64,000 nucleotides of DNA from Betaproteobacteria bacterium (GTDB lineage: Bacteria > Pseudomonadota > Gammaproteobacteria > Burkholderiales > Casimicrobiaceae): positions 1 to 64,000 of the forward strand of contig JADKEV010000014.1 of the NCBI GenBank assembly GCA_016717855.1. Direction: 5' to 3'. A model generated the notes under the pieces. That model searched no databases, was not told where the DNA came from, and saw only the letters and a list, made by a program, of their open reading frames with translations. This document shows positions 53,779-63,727 of the stretch, in pieces (the first letter of the stretch is position 1; each line of letters starts with the position of its first letter). Position numbers and translations under genes: made by a program.

Positions 53779-56700
53779 GTGTACTGTTGTGAGGCTTCCC
53801 GCCGAACGCAACGCAGCTTGAACGACTCGCCCCTCATTGCTCTGCAAGGCCTCTCCGCCGATGCCCGCGCCGCGGCGCGCGCGTCGGCGTTGTTCTGGAC
53901 CTGGCGGGCGCGCACGCCCGTCTACGAATTGCTGCGGCACCAGGGCGTGAAGTCGGCCAATGGCCGGGACTTCACCCACGAGGACCTGCGCGACGCGCAG
54001 AACGAGTTGCGCCGCGCGGGACCTGCTGATCGACCACGACACGCGGCAGGGCTACCTGCAACTGAAGGACGAACTGCGCATCGCGCTCTATCGCGAATGG
54101 CTGGACGGCACGCCGGTCCGGACCCTGCGCGAGGCCCTGCACACGGGCGAACCCTACGACGCCAAGCCGTCCTATGGCCGCAGGCCGCTGTGGGATGCCG
54201 CCGCTGCCGTGGCGCTGTTGCGCCTGAACTCCTGCCGGCAGCCCGCCGGCCAAGCTGGTCGAGATGCGGTTGTGGGTGTCGCGCTCGCACGACTGGGACG
54301 CCGTGCTCTATAGCGCCTGTTTCGAGGCCTTCGACGGAGGCCTGTTCGACCGCATCACGCCGGAATGGCGCTGGACCCTGGCCTCCGCCGCGGTCGGCAG
54401 CGTCTGCCTCGCGTGGCGGCTGGACCTGCTGCCGGTTTGCCAGTGGGCGCTCGCGCAACTGGACACGGCGCCCGGCGACCTGCCGGTGCACCTGCGCCAG
54501 CAGCTCGCCGAGTTGCTGCTCCACCGGGGCGAAGGCGCGCGCAGCGAACAGGTGCTGGCCGGCGATCACAGTGGCCTGGCCGATGCGTTGCGCGCGGCGG
54601 TCCGGGTGCAGCAGGGCCGCTGGGCCGAGGCGCAGGCCGGATTCGAGGCCGCGTTCAAGAAACGGCAGCTCGAAACCGGCGTGCGCAAGCGGCTGCTGCC
54701 CGATACGGTGAGCTGGCTGTATCCGCTGGCGCTGCTGGCGCAGCAGACGCCGAAGCACCTGGAACTGGCCAGGAAGTTCTGCCTGAGCGAGTCGGGCTCG
54801 CGCAACCCCGGCCTCCACGATCCATGGGGCGCCTGGGTCCACGCGCTATCCGTGCGCCTGGGCGATGCGACCCTCGACCGCTCGGCGCTGGACCTGCGGT
54901 CGGTCCCCGGGCGCTACCTCGACCGCACCGACGTGTGGCGCTGCCTGCTGCGCGCATGGCTCGGGCCCGAGACCATGGGCAAGACCGGCGCCCGCCGCGT
55001 TCGTCCCGCGCGAGCACGCGCTCACTGCGCTGCGCCAGCGGCTGCACGCCTGCGGCTTCGCCTGGCTCGACGGACAGGTCGTCGCCGCCGAAGGGGTCTT
55101 CGCCGGCGGCGAGGCGCCGCCGAATTTCTTCGTCGCGGGCGGCGTCGAAGGCTGGCGCACCGTGCTCGCCTCGCTGCAGGCGCTGGGCGCCGAGAGCGCG
55201 GCGGCGGGCGACGCCAAGGCCGTCCGCCTGCTGTGGGCCGTCAGCCTGGACCGGCAGGGCGCGCTCGTGGACATCGAGCCGCTGGAGCAGAAGCGCGGCC
55301 TGCGCGGCTGGAGCAAGCCCAAGGCGCTGCCGCTGGCGAAACTCGCCGGCAACGAAAAGCTCGAACCCTGGGACGCCCGGGTGGCGCGCGCGATCCGCAA
55401 GGACCGCATCCGCGCGCGCCGTTACACGCTCGATCGCGCGGCGGCGATCGTCGCGCTGATCGGGCATCCGGCGGTGGTTTTCGCGGGGGCGCCGGAGACC
55501 ATGGTGGATGTGGTCGAGGGCGCGCCTGAACTGGAAGTCGTGCGCGAGGGCGAGCGCTACGCGATCCGCGTCACGCCGAAGGCGCGCGCCGAGCCCGAGG
55601 AGGACGACGCGTTCGCGTTCGCCGTCGACGACGACGAGAAGCGCGCGCGCCAGGCGCTGCGCTCGATCACCGTCGTGCGCGATTCGCCGCAGCGGCTGCG
55701 CGTGATCCGCCTGACGCCCGCGCAGCGCCGCGCCGCGCAGTTGCTGGCGGGGCGCTTCTCGGTGCCGGCTTCGGCGCAGGCCGAACTGCAGCAGACGCTG
55801 CAATCGCTGGCGGGGCACTTCCAGATCCAGTCCGATCACGCCGAGGCCGCGCGCGAAATCGCCGCCGAATCGCGGCTGCGCGCCGAGCTCGCGCCCAGCG
55901 GCGAGTCGCTGACGCTGCGGCTGGTGGTGGCGCCGCTGGGGCCCGACGGTCCGCGGCTGATGCCCGGCACCGGCCGGGCGCGCGTGATGGCCGCGGTCAG
56001 GGGCGAATCCATCGGCACCCAGCGCGATCTCGCGGCGGAGCAGGCGCATCTGGACGCGGCGCTGGCCGCGTTCGAATTCCTCGATCCGCCGGGCCGGGGC
56101 GACGTGAATTGCGAATGGCTGGTCGAGAATCCGGACCAGGCGCTCGACATGGTCGAGCGCCTGCCGCAATTGCCCGGCGTGCACTCGGTCGACTGGCCGC
56201 GCGGCAAGCCGGTGCGCGTGATCACGGTCGGCTCCGCGGGCGTGACGCTGCGCGTCAAGACCGAGCGCGACTGGTTCAAGCTGCAGGGCCAGGCGCGGCT
56301 CGACGAAGGGCTGGTGTTCGAACTCGAGGCGCTGGTCGCCGCGGCCGGCAGCGGCAGCCGCTTCGTGCCCATGGGCAAGGGCGTGTACGCGGCGCTCACC
56401 CGCGAACTGCGCGACAAGCTCACGGAACTGGCCGCCGTGGCCGAGACGCACGGCGGCGACCTGCGCGTGCCGCAGATCGCGGCGGCGTGGCTCGACGACG
56501 TGCTCGAAGGCGTCGCGGCGCAGTTCGACGCGGGCTTCCAGGACAAGGTCGAGCGGCTGCGCGCCGCGCAGGAAGTCGAGCCGGTGCTGCCCGGCGGCCT
56601 GCAGACCGAACTGCGCCCCTACCAGGAGGACGGCTTCGTCTGGGCGACGCGGCTGGCGCAGGCGGGGTTCGGCGCCTGCCTGGCCGACGACATGGGCCTG

Positions 56701-57990
56701 GGCAAGACCATACAGACGCTGGCCGTGCTGCTGGCGCGCGCAGCGGGCGGTCCCGCGCTGGTGATCGCGCCCACGTCGGTGTGCGGCAACTGGCTGGCCG
56801 AGACGCGGCGCTTCGCCCCGACGCTCAACGTGCTGATGTTCGGCGAAGGCGATCGCGCGGCGCTGATCGAAGCCGCCGGCCCGCGCGACCTCGTCATCGC
56901 CTCCTACACGCTGATGCAGCAGTCGCAGGAAGCGTTCGCCGCGAAGACATGGCACACGCTGGTCGCCGACGAAGCGCAGGCGGTGAAGAACGCCGCCGCC
57001 AAGCGCTCGCTGGCGCTGTTCGAACTGCCCGCCGACTTTCGCATCGCCCTCTCCGGCACCCCCATCGAAAACCGCCTCGCCGAACTGTGGTCGATCATGC
57101 GCTTCTGCAATCCCGGCCTGCTGGGCACGCTGACCCGCTTCAACGAGCGCTTCGCCGCGCCGATCGAGCGCAACCGCGACCGCGACGCGCAGCGGATGCT
57201 GCGCCGGCTGATCGCGCCGTTCGTCCTCCGCCGCACCAAGGCCGAAGTGTTGCAGGACCTGCCGCCGCGCACCGAGCTGATCCTGACCATCACGCCCGAA
57301 CCCGCCGAGGCCGCGCACTACGAAGCGCTGCGCCGCACCGCGGTGGCCACCGCGGAGACGGCGGCCGCCAGCGAACAGGGCGGGCAGGCGCACCTGCACA
57401 TCCTCGCGCAACTGACCCGGCTGCGCCGCGCCGCGTGCGACCCGCGGCTGGTCACGCCGTCGCTGGGGATCGTCGGGGCCAAGGTGCGCGCCTTCGCCGA
57501 CCTCGCCGCCGAACTCGTCGCCAACGGGCACAAGGCGCTGGTGTTCAGCCAGTTCGTCGACTTCCTGACCATCCTGCGCGCGCCGCTCGACGAGGCCGGC
57601 ATCCGCTATCAGTACCTCGACGGCGCGACGCCGGCGGAAGAGCGCACCCGCCGCGTCGTCGCGTTCCAGGCGGGCGAGGGCGACCTGTTCCTGATCAGCC
57701 TGAAGGCCGGCGGCTACGGCCTGAACCTGACCGCCGCCGACTACGTGGTCATCACCGACCCGTGGTGGAATCCGGCGGCCGAAGATCAGGCGATGGGCCG
57801 CGCGCACCGGATCGGCCAACTGCGCCCGGTCACCGTCTATCGCCTGGTCGGCAAGGGCACGCTCGAGGAGCGCATCGTCGAACTGCACCACGACAAGCGC
57901 GCGCTGGCCGATGGCGTGCTGGCGGAGAGCGGGGAGACTGCGGTGGTGCCTTCGACCGCGGAGTTGATTTCGTTGATGCGGGGGGAGTAG
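53779..57990 (+). CDS. SNF2/RapA-type DEAD/DEAH helicase, N-terminal half frameshifted
   Basis: A helicase of about 1,400 residues. The C-terminal 450 residues hold the SNF2 core: Walker A ADDMGLGKTIQTLAVLLARA, DEAQAVKN (motif II), SGTPIENRLAELWS, FSQFVDFLTILRAPLDEAGI and AEDQAMGRAHRIGQL (motif VI). The preceding 930 residues are in four frames joined at a GGG (54018-54020), a CCC (54242-54244) and a CCC (54991-54993). In each case removing one base restores a smooth protein. From about 55000 to the end the frame is clean. The N-terminal half is helical and repetitive and resembles the N-terminal part of large bacterial SNF2 proteins. The start is GTG at 53779 or TTG at 53818. Confidence 0.78.
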
Positions 57991-58120
57991 GTTCCGGCCC
58001 CTGTGAGCGAGAGAAGCGAATCAGTCGAGAGCGGCAACTGTCTGGGCAACGTTTGATCTAGCACATGCTGCTGTCATGCGGGTGCCCGCATAATTGCAAA
58101 GTTGATTCAGGATTATCTAC

Positions 58121-58221
58121 GGGGGTTTCGCCCCGGGGATGTGGGGGGGGACTGGCGATGGGGGGGTCGTCGTTGGGGGGCCCTCCTACTTGTTTTTCCG
58201 ACCGCGTGTGGGGTGGGGGGG
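58121..58221 (+). other. G-rich tract with quadruplex potential
   Basis: Six G-runs lie on the plus strand between the helicase and a secreted-protein gene: G5 at 58121, G8 at 58143-58150, G7 at 58160-58166, G6 at 58175-58180, then G4 and G7 at 58210-58221. Spacings of 1 to about 30 bases permit an intramolecular G-quadruplex. It may affect the upstream region of the next gene or be a low-complexity tract. Confidence 0.5.
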
Positions 58222-58359
58222 TAGAGTTTGCACCCGTCTCGGCTGCCTCCGATTTGAGCCCACCGGCGCGAAGCGACGGTCGATCGGAAAAAGGTTTCCC
58301 GACTTTGTTTGACTTACCGTGGGAGAAGCAATGATAAGAAATTCTCGTTTTTGGCATCG

Positions 58360-59203
58360 ATGTTTTTCGTGGCCGGCGTGATTTCGGCGGCCCAAACAGT
58401 TTCCGCGTCTGCTGCGGTCGAAACTAACGATGTGTGCGTCGGCGATACCTCGCCGGAGACACAGCGATTGTTCGAGCAAGCGGTTTATCCCGTGTACCTT
58501 ATGAGAGGGCAGGATGGCACGTTCACCACTTTTTCTTTGGAGTGATCGCGGTACGCCTTACCGGAAAGTGGCGTCCAACCCAGTGAATTCATTCCCGTAT
58601 TACTTCACTATATTTAATGATGGAAATATTGTAACCGGGGGTCTCTATCTGAATACCAACGGAGCTTCGTGGTCGGGGACCACCCAATGGACAACGTTCG
58701 AATTCGTATCCACTAACATGGCTGGGGCTGGCGCACACGCAGTAGTGATTCTATTTTTCGATGATTCGGAATATGCTAGTTCCGGTAGGCTACACGGTAA
58801 TGGCGTGATTATGGGTAACTTGAGTGAACGCGGTGACCCCGGTGAACAAGGCACTGGGTGTGGTTACGGTGGAGCATACCCAACCTATAACAGCCAATAT
58901 GAGGCGTGGTGGTCCACGGACAATTGGATATATGGCGGCAGCGCGGGATGTCTATCGACTGGGATGGTGGACGGCGACATTTACGCGTTTAGTATTCAAG
59001 CCGACGTGTCTAACTCGATCTCCTATTCTCGCAACAGCGTGTATCCAAGCCCGTCAAACGTGAACGTGGCGACGGAGCGGGGCTATACAGCCGCTACCAC
59101 TCCATCAGTCCCAACTGGCGGCCCCAACCCCCTGCGTACGAGTAAATGGAGCCTCGGGTTCGGGATTACAGCCAGCGCGACGCATTATGGTGTTTTTTTT
59201 TAA
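58360..59203 (+). CDS. Secreted protein of unknown function, frameshifted
   Basis: A protein of about 280 residues. A signal-like N-terminus (MFFVAGVISAAQTVSASAAV) leads to VYPVYLMRGQDGTFTTF. The frame then moves at a T5 run (58530-58534); removing one T gives TTFLWSDRGTPYRK, which continues through FPYYFTIFNDGNIVTGGLYL and GLHGN-like loops to a tail GFGITASATHYGVFF. It is rich in Asn, Ser, Thr and Tyr, and its DNA is clearly less GC-rich than the helicase gene, suggesting acquired DNA. An alternative start at 58331 (ATG after GGGAGAAGC) would need another indel. A related tail reappears near 63790. Confidence 0.5.
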
Positions 59204-59231
59204 TGCCGTGTCCCGAGTGATACTTGAGATG

Positions 59232-59810
59232 ATGCGCCAAGTAATTCGAGGATTGTCAGTAGCGCTAGCAGCGTGGTGTGGTTTGGGGCACGCGGTGACT
59301 GGTCCGAACGTCATTGTCGAGTATCACAACACGCTGCTGGATCATTATTTCCTGGCAATCTTGCCGAATGAAATAGGTACGATAGATGGCGGGCAAGCCG
59401 GCCCTGGATGGGTCCGGACTGGCGAAACCTTTCTCACCGAGGACTACGGGCTATGGACCGCTGGTCCGCAAGCGTTAAGGTTTTATGGTTCGTACGACAT
59501 CGGCCCCAACAGTCACTTTTACACAAACATACCGGCCGAGTACCAGATGCTTCGGCAAATCGAGGCCGAAACTCCTCCCGGGGTTCGCAAATGGCATTAC
59601 GAGACCGCCGGATTTCCAGCCGGTCTGGTTGGCCCCACCGGCTGCGCAGTTCCGCAGGTGTACAAGGTACCGGTCTATCGCCTCTATAACGATGGTATGG
59701 CACGCGGTATTGATGTCAATCATCGATACACAAAGCGCCAAGAGGTGGTAGCTGAGATGGTGGCTAAAGGGTGGGTCCTGGAGGGTCCTGTCTTTTGCGT
59801 GATTCAATAA
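59232..59810 (+). CDS. Secreted DUF5648-like single-domain protein
   Basis: A protein of about 192 residues. The signal peptide MRQVIRGLSVALAAWCGLGH leads directly into the domain VIVEYHNTLLDHYFLAILPN, then ALRFYGSYDIGPNSHFYTNI, DVNHRYTKRQ and KGWVLEGPVFCVIQ. This is the same domain as the C-termini of the 46724 and 49385 genes, here standing alone. The true start is probably the ATG at 59232 (or that at 59229). Its 5' end is repeated at 63856. The function is unknown. Confidence 0.65.
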   Translation: MRQVIRGLSVALAAWCGLGHAVTGPNVIVEYHNTLLDHYFLAILPNEIGTIDGGQAGPGWVRTGETFLTEDYGLWTAGPQALRFYGSYDIGPNSHFYTNIPAEYQMLRQIEAETPPGVRKWHYETAGFPAGLVGPTGCAVPQVYKVPVYRLYNDGMARGIDVNHRYTKRQEVVAEMVAKGWVLEGPVFCVIQ

Positions 59811-60171
59811 TCTGCGCGATTGACGATTATCGAGTGCTTTTCGGCCAACGTCGATAACCTCTAAAGGGCTCATTGCCGATTAGGCGAAGAATTGACTGCT
59901 TGGTGGAGTGGATCAGGCACCGGGCACTGGCACGTTCGCGCGTTCTGTCCCGCATCTTCCTTGCGCCTCATACGCCAGATGGTTGAAGCCGGTGGCTGTG
60001 AAGTGAACGGAGCGATCGAGAGCGGGACAGTTCACTGTGCCGAATGTCGCATATCCGCACGGTCTTTGCAGATGACGTGCGCGTGACAGCGTGGAACTGC
60101 ACCGGCCGTTGCCTGGGCTGATGGCGCCTTGGACGGTGAAGCGAGTTGAATTGGACGTTGCGCTGCAATAG
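59811..60171. other. Gene-free stretch before the toxin fragment
   Basis: About 360 bp with no frame I can support. It may contain decayed upstream codons of the toxin gene whose C-terminal part begins at 60172, but no family pattern is visible. Base composition is lower in GC than the helicase gene. Confidence 0.35.
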
Positions 60172-60432
60172 GTTGATGTTCATGTCGGGTATCAGGCAGG
60201 AGCTGGTTCAAATTCACTCGGCGGAAAGTGGTTCGCGGAAGCGGCCGATCACGCGCGCCAGTGGGGCAACGCGATGAACGGAAAAGGCGCTTCAACGATC
60301 CTTGAGGTTCAGCTGCCGCGTAGTCAGGCCGATCAACTCATGAGGATGGAGCGGCTGGACGGGATTGGCCCGGCGCGATATGGCGAACTTGAACAGCTTC
60401 GTGGGGCGATCATCAAGGCACTTGGGCTATGA
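60172..60432 (+). pseudogene. C-terminal fragment of a polymorphic toxin
   Basis: An 86-codon open stretch without a proper start, directly after an in-frame TAG. It reads GSNSLGGKWFAEAADHARQW, then EVQLPRSQADQLM and RLDGIGPARYGELEQLRG. The pattern GGK-W/F-FAE--DHA-QWG followed by LPRS-ADxL and LDGIGPARYxELEQL is what I associate with the extreme C-terminal toxin domains of RHS/CDI-like proteins, possibly ADP-ribosyltransferase-like; this is recall, not a search. The only ATG in frame is at 60274. It overlaps the next gene by 4 bases, the usual toxin-immunity layout. It probably survives as an orphan toxin end. Confidence 0.5.
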
Positions 60433-60719
60433 ACTCACCGGTCAAAGTCAATGTGGTTTGGGCGGACGAGAAGATGGTGCGCCTGCCGTCTGGTACCAGC
60501 TACGCCACCGTGGCGAAGTTTGCTGAAGATGCAGAGACGTGGCCTAGCGAGGGTTGGAGCGTGGTCCTCGACTTCCCGCCCACAAGTGCGCAAGCCCGGT
60601 CGTTCGAGGCTACTGCGCGGTTCTTGATGCCGAATGCCCCATGGAGCCGATTGAAGACGGGGTGTGTCTTTGAACTCTACGAGGGGAACAAGCGGACCGC
60701 GACGGTGATTGTGCTGTAG
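60429..60719 (+). CDS. Probable immunity protein of the toxin fragment
   Basis: A 96-residue soluble protein (MNSPVKVNVVWADEKMVRLP to NKRTATVIVL), predicted mainly beta with one acidic helix region. I do not recognise a family. Its ATG overlaps the stop of the toxin fragment (ATGA), and both lie in an accessory, lower-GC region. By position it is the immunity partner; function is inferred only from that arrangement. Confidence 0.5.
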   Translation: MNSPVKVNVVWADEKMVRLPSGTSYATVAKFAEDAETWPSEGWSVVLDFPPTSAQARSFEATARFLMPNAPWSRLKTGCVFELYEGNKRTATVIVL

Positions 60720-60922
60720 TTGCGTGGCTCGAAGTTTGATGCCATGGCTCTGACGCCCGCCTTGCGCGGGCCTTGCTCCTTGAGCGGGCGTTGCTCCGCG
60801 AGGTGGAGCTACCGTGCCGCTTCGAGGAAATTTGGGGGTAAGTCTTGCCTTTTGCATGGCAGCGACCGTCTTGCTCGAGTACCCTTCCGGTTTTTTGTCT
60901 GGAGGGAGGTGGGCGGTGGGGC
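60720..60922. other. Spacer between immunity gene and IS66 left end
   Basis: Short GC-rich imperfect repeats (GCCCGCCTTGCGCGGGCC, GAGCGGGCGTTGCTCCGC) but no gene. The first of these can fold into a small hairpin after the immunity gene. Confidence 0.3.
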
Positions 60923-61200
60923 GTAAGCGTCATCTGAAGGCCGTCTTCCAAATGGTGGGTTGAAGTGCCAGAGGGGTGTCCACCAGAAATGTAGTGGGGA
61001 CCAGTGTGGCGACGACAGGGATTAAGAGTCCGACGCGGAACGGATGCCCGAGTTGGCCGGTGGCATTCATGCCTGAGTTGGCGATGGCAGCGTGTGTGCC
61101 GTGGGTGGCGGTGGCGAAGCTGGCGCTGACGCACGGGGTCAATACGAATCTGCTGTTCAAGTGGCGCCGGCAGTATCGGGCAGGAACTTTGGCGTGCCCG
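60923..61200 (+). mobile_element. IS66-family insertion sequence, left-end remnant
   Basis: GTAAGCG at 60923 is the usual terminal sequence of IS66 elements. About 50 bp on, a frame beginning near 60976 carries the first IS66 open frame: ELAMAACVPWVAVAKLALTH then GVNTNLLFKWRRQYRAGTL, close to the TnpA (OrfA) consensus with its helix-turn-helix. It breaks off at about 61200, where helicase-derived sequence begins. No tnpB, tnpC or right end is present. The element is therefore cut at the duplication junction. Confidence 0.7.
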
Positions 61201-61219
61201 TTGCCGGCCAGATCAGAAC

Positions 61220-62500
61220 ATGCACTGGCTGGCCATGTTTCTGGCGCGCGCCGCGGGCGGTCCCGCGCTGGTGATCGCGCCCACGTCGGTGTGCGGCAAC
61301 TGGCTGGCCGAGACGCGGCGCTTCGCCCCGACGCTCAACGTGCTGATGTTCGGCGAAGGCGATCGCGCGGCGCTGATCGAAGCCGCCGGCCCGCGCGACG
61401 TCGTCATCGCCTCGTACACGCTGATGCAGCAGGCGCAGGAAGCGTTCGCCGCGAAGACCTGGCACACGCTGATTGCCGACGAGGCGCAGGCGGTGAAGAA
61501 CGCCGCCGCCAAGCGCTCACTGGCGCTGTTCGAGCTGCCCGCCGACTTTCGCATCGCCCTCTCCGGCACCCCCATCGAAAACCGTCTGGCCGAACTGTGG
61601 TCGATCATGCGCTTCTGCAACCCTGGCCTGCTGGGGACGCTGACGCGCTTCAACGAGCGCTTCGCCGCGCCGATCGAGCGCAATCGCGACCGCGACGCGC
61701 AGCGGATGCTGCGCCGGCTGATCGCGCCGTTCGTCCTCCGCCGCACCAAGGCCGAAGTGTTGCAGGACCTGCCACCGCGCACCGAGCTGATCCTGACCAT
61801 CACGCCCGAACCCGCCGAGGCCGCGCACTACGAAGCGCTGCGCCGCACCGCGGTGGCCACCGCGGAGACGGCGGCCGCCAGCGAGCAGGGCGGGCAGGCG
61901 CACCTGCACATCCTCGCCCAGCTCACCAAGCTGCGCCGCGCCGCGTGCGACCCGCGCCTGGTCAGTCCGCGGCTGGGGATCGTCGGCGCCAAGGTGCGCG
62001 CCTTCGCCGAACTGGCGGCGGATCTGGTCGCCAACGGGCACAAGGCGCTGGTGTTCAGCCAGTTCGTCGACTTCCTGACCATCCTGCGCGCGCCGCTCGA
62101 CGAGGCGGGCATCCGCTATCAATATCTCGACGGCGCGACGCCGGCGGAAGAACGCACCCGCCGCGTCGTCGCGTTCCAGCGCGGTGAGGGCGACCTGTTC
62201 CTGATCAGCCTGAAGGCCGGCGGCTACGGCCTGAACCTGACCGCCGCCGACTACGTGGTCATCACCGATCCGTGGTGGAATCCCGCGGCGGAAGATCAGG
62301 CGATGGGCCGCGCGCACCGGATCGGCCAGCTGCGCCCGGTCACCGTCTATCGCCTGGTCGGCAAGGGCACGCTCGAAGAACGCATCGTCGAACTGCACCA
62401 CGACAAGCGCGCGCTGGCCGACGGCGTACTCGCGGAGAGCGGGGAGACGGCTGTGGTGCCGTCGACTGCGGAGTTGATTTCGTTGATGCGGGGGGAGTAG
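61220..62500 (+). pseudogene. Truncated second copy of the SNF2 helicase C-terminal region
   Basis: A 426-codon frame whose sequence from about 61240 to its stop aligns without any gap to 56730-57990 at a constant offset of 4,510 bp. Walker A (MGLGKT) is replaced by unrelated sequence; DEAQAVKN, SGTPIENRLAELWS and AEDQAMGRAHRIGQL remain. I find about nine amino-acid differences, most conservative (L/V, V/I, R/K, T/S, D/E). Without the ATP-binding motif and the 930-residue N-terminal half it cannot be a working helicase, although it remains open. It is joined to an IS66 left-end remnant on its left. Confidence 0.8.
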
Positions 62501-62566
62501 TGCAAATTGGGTTCAGACCCGAATGGCGCTTACTTCGGGACCTTCCTGGAAGGGCATCGCCGCTGC

Positions 62567-62598
62567 CGTAGGATGGGTGGAGCGGAGCGATACCCATC
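62567..62598 (+). repeat. REP-like repeat (GWVERSDTH element), fourth copy
   Basis: CGTAGGATGGGTGGAGCGGA then GCGATACCCATC is followed by GAATCGTACGGAACTGGTGTC, similar to the spacer of the pair at 15954-16054. It lies 66 bp after the truncated helicase copy. Confidence 0.7.
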
Positions 62599-62824
62599 TC
62601 GTAGAATCGTACGGAACTGGTGTCGCGGTACGATTTTGCTCTGGGTGCACGCGGCGAGTCGCGCCCGAACAGCCGTGGCGCCGCTCGCGCACTTTCCGCC
62701 TCCCCACCGCGCCCCCCTCCTGCGGCGGGCCCACGCCTCTCAAGTGAGCCGTTCTGCTTGTAGCGAATTGTCCCCTTGGTCAAGGTGGCTAACGCCGCCC
62801 CACATGTCAACAAAGAGAAATGTT
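62599..62824. other. Intergenic, promoter region of the next secreted protein
   Basis: About 225 bp without a gene. The left part is still GC-rich; the right part is less so and should contain the promoter for the gene at 62825. I see no terminator hairpin with a T-tract. Confidence 0.35.
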
Positions 62825-63727
62825 ATGCAAGCAAATCGAGTTGCTTTCTTGACCTTGTTGTTCGTTTCGCTATTGCTCAGCGCTGGCTTGGCTCGCTCGC
62901 AATACGATTACTACCCCAACAAAATAGTGGTGATTCCCCCGCTCCCGGTCGCAAATGGGCCAGCCGACTTTGCCCAATTCACCGTTGTGGTGCCGGTTGG
63001 AGCGGTCCGTTTTTTGGGTGACACGATCGTGCAACCGAATGTAAGTCCTATTGTCCACATTGCTTACAACCAGTCACCGCCCTATGGGGGTGTGATTGAC
63101 ATCAAGATTGCGCAGGATACCGACGGCATTGTATTTACGGCTCAGACCTACGACGCCACCGGTGTACCCGTCTTGGTCGCAGTGAGGTCTCCCGGACCCT
63201 ACACAATCAACTATTACGCGAAGAGCAGAACAGTGGATGATCCCTATGTGTTAAGACTCTCCACTGGCATAAGTGTGATTGCCCCCTCCAATACCCACAA
63301 GTTCGCTCTCGAAAATCCGCAACCCAACAGCTATCAAAGTGGCATCGGTGTGATCTCTGGATGGGCTTGCATGCCGAACAATCTCAGGGTCAGGATGGAT
63401 TCGGTCTTGTTGCCGATCCGGGTTCCAGGGGGGGGGCCGCGGGAGGATACCAGGGCTACCTGTGGTCACGCTGATACCGGATTTGGCCTGTTGATCAACT
63501 ACAACGACATGATGCCGGGACAACACATGCTTCGCCTGGAGTCCTCTGACCCAAGCTATGTCGGCGCATCAGTAAGTTTCACTGTAACGGTTCCCGGGGA
63601 TCCTTTACGTTTCTTGACTGGCCTGAACACAGAGGTGAATGTTCCAGGATTCCCACTGACCGGTAAGACAACGACTCTCATTTGGCAGCAGTCAATACAG
63701 AACTTTTCGATAAAGGCGACGCAATAG
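62825..63727 (+). CDS. Secreted protein of unknown function
   Basis: A 300-residue exported protein. The signal peptide is MQANRVAFLTLLFVSLLLSA to LARSQ. The first part (about 30-160) has beta-rich motifs (FTVVVPVGAVRFLGDTIVQP). The second part contains GVISGWACMPNNLRVRMDSV, TRATCGHADTGFGLLINYND and MLRLESSDPSYVGASVSFTV, a pattern I recognise from many exported proteins of Beta- and Gammaproteobacteria (ISGWxC and CGDTNNGFGLLFNWN variants) without a known role. The start at 62825 is chosen because AGAGA lies at proper spacing; an ATG at 62804 is in frame. The gene is less GC-rich than the chromosome-like regions. Confidence 0.6.
   Translation: MQANRVAFLTLLFVSLLLSAGLARSQYDYYPNKIVVIPPLPVANGPADFAQFTVVVPVGAVRFLGDTIVQPNVSPIVHIAYNQSPPYGGVIDIKIAQDTDGIVFTAQTYDATGVPVLVAVRSPGPYTINYYAKSRTVDDPYVLRLSTGISVIAPSNTHKFALENPQPNSYQSGIGVISGWACMPNNLRVRMDSVLLPIRVPGGGPREDTRATCGHADTGFGLLINYNDMMPGQHMLRLESSDPSYVGASVSFTVTVPGDPLRFLTGLNTEVNVPGFPLTGKTTTLIWQQSIQNFSIKATQ

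Noticed and set aside
54655..57891. Very long open frame (over 1,000 codons) antisense to the SNF2 helicase
   Set aside because: It mirrors the helicase codons in very GC-rich DNA, has Arg/Gly/Gln-rich low-complexity translation and no recognisable domain. The sense strand holds all helicase motifs.
61220..62500. Second helicase copy as a functional stand-alone protein
   Set aside because: It lacks Walker A and the whole N-terminal half, and its start region derives from a fusion with IS66 sequence. I therefore list it as a pseudogene despite the open frame.
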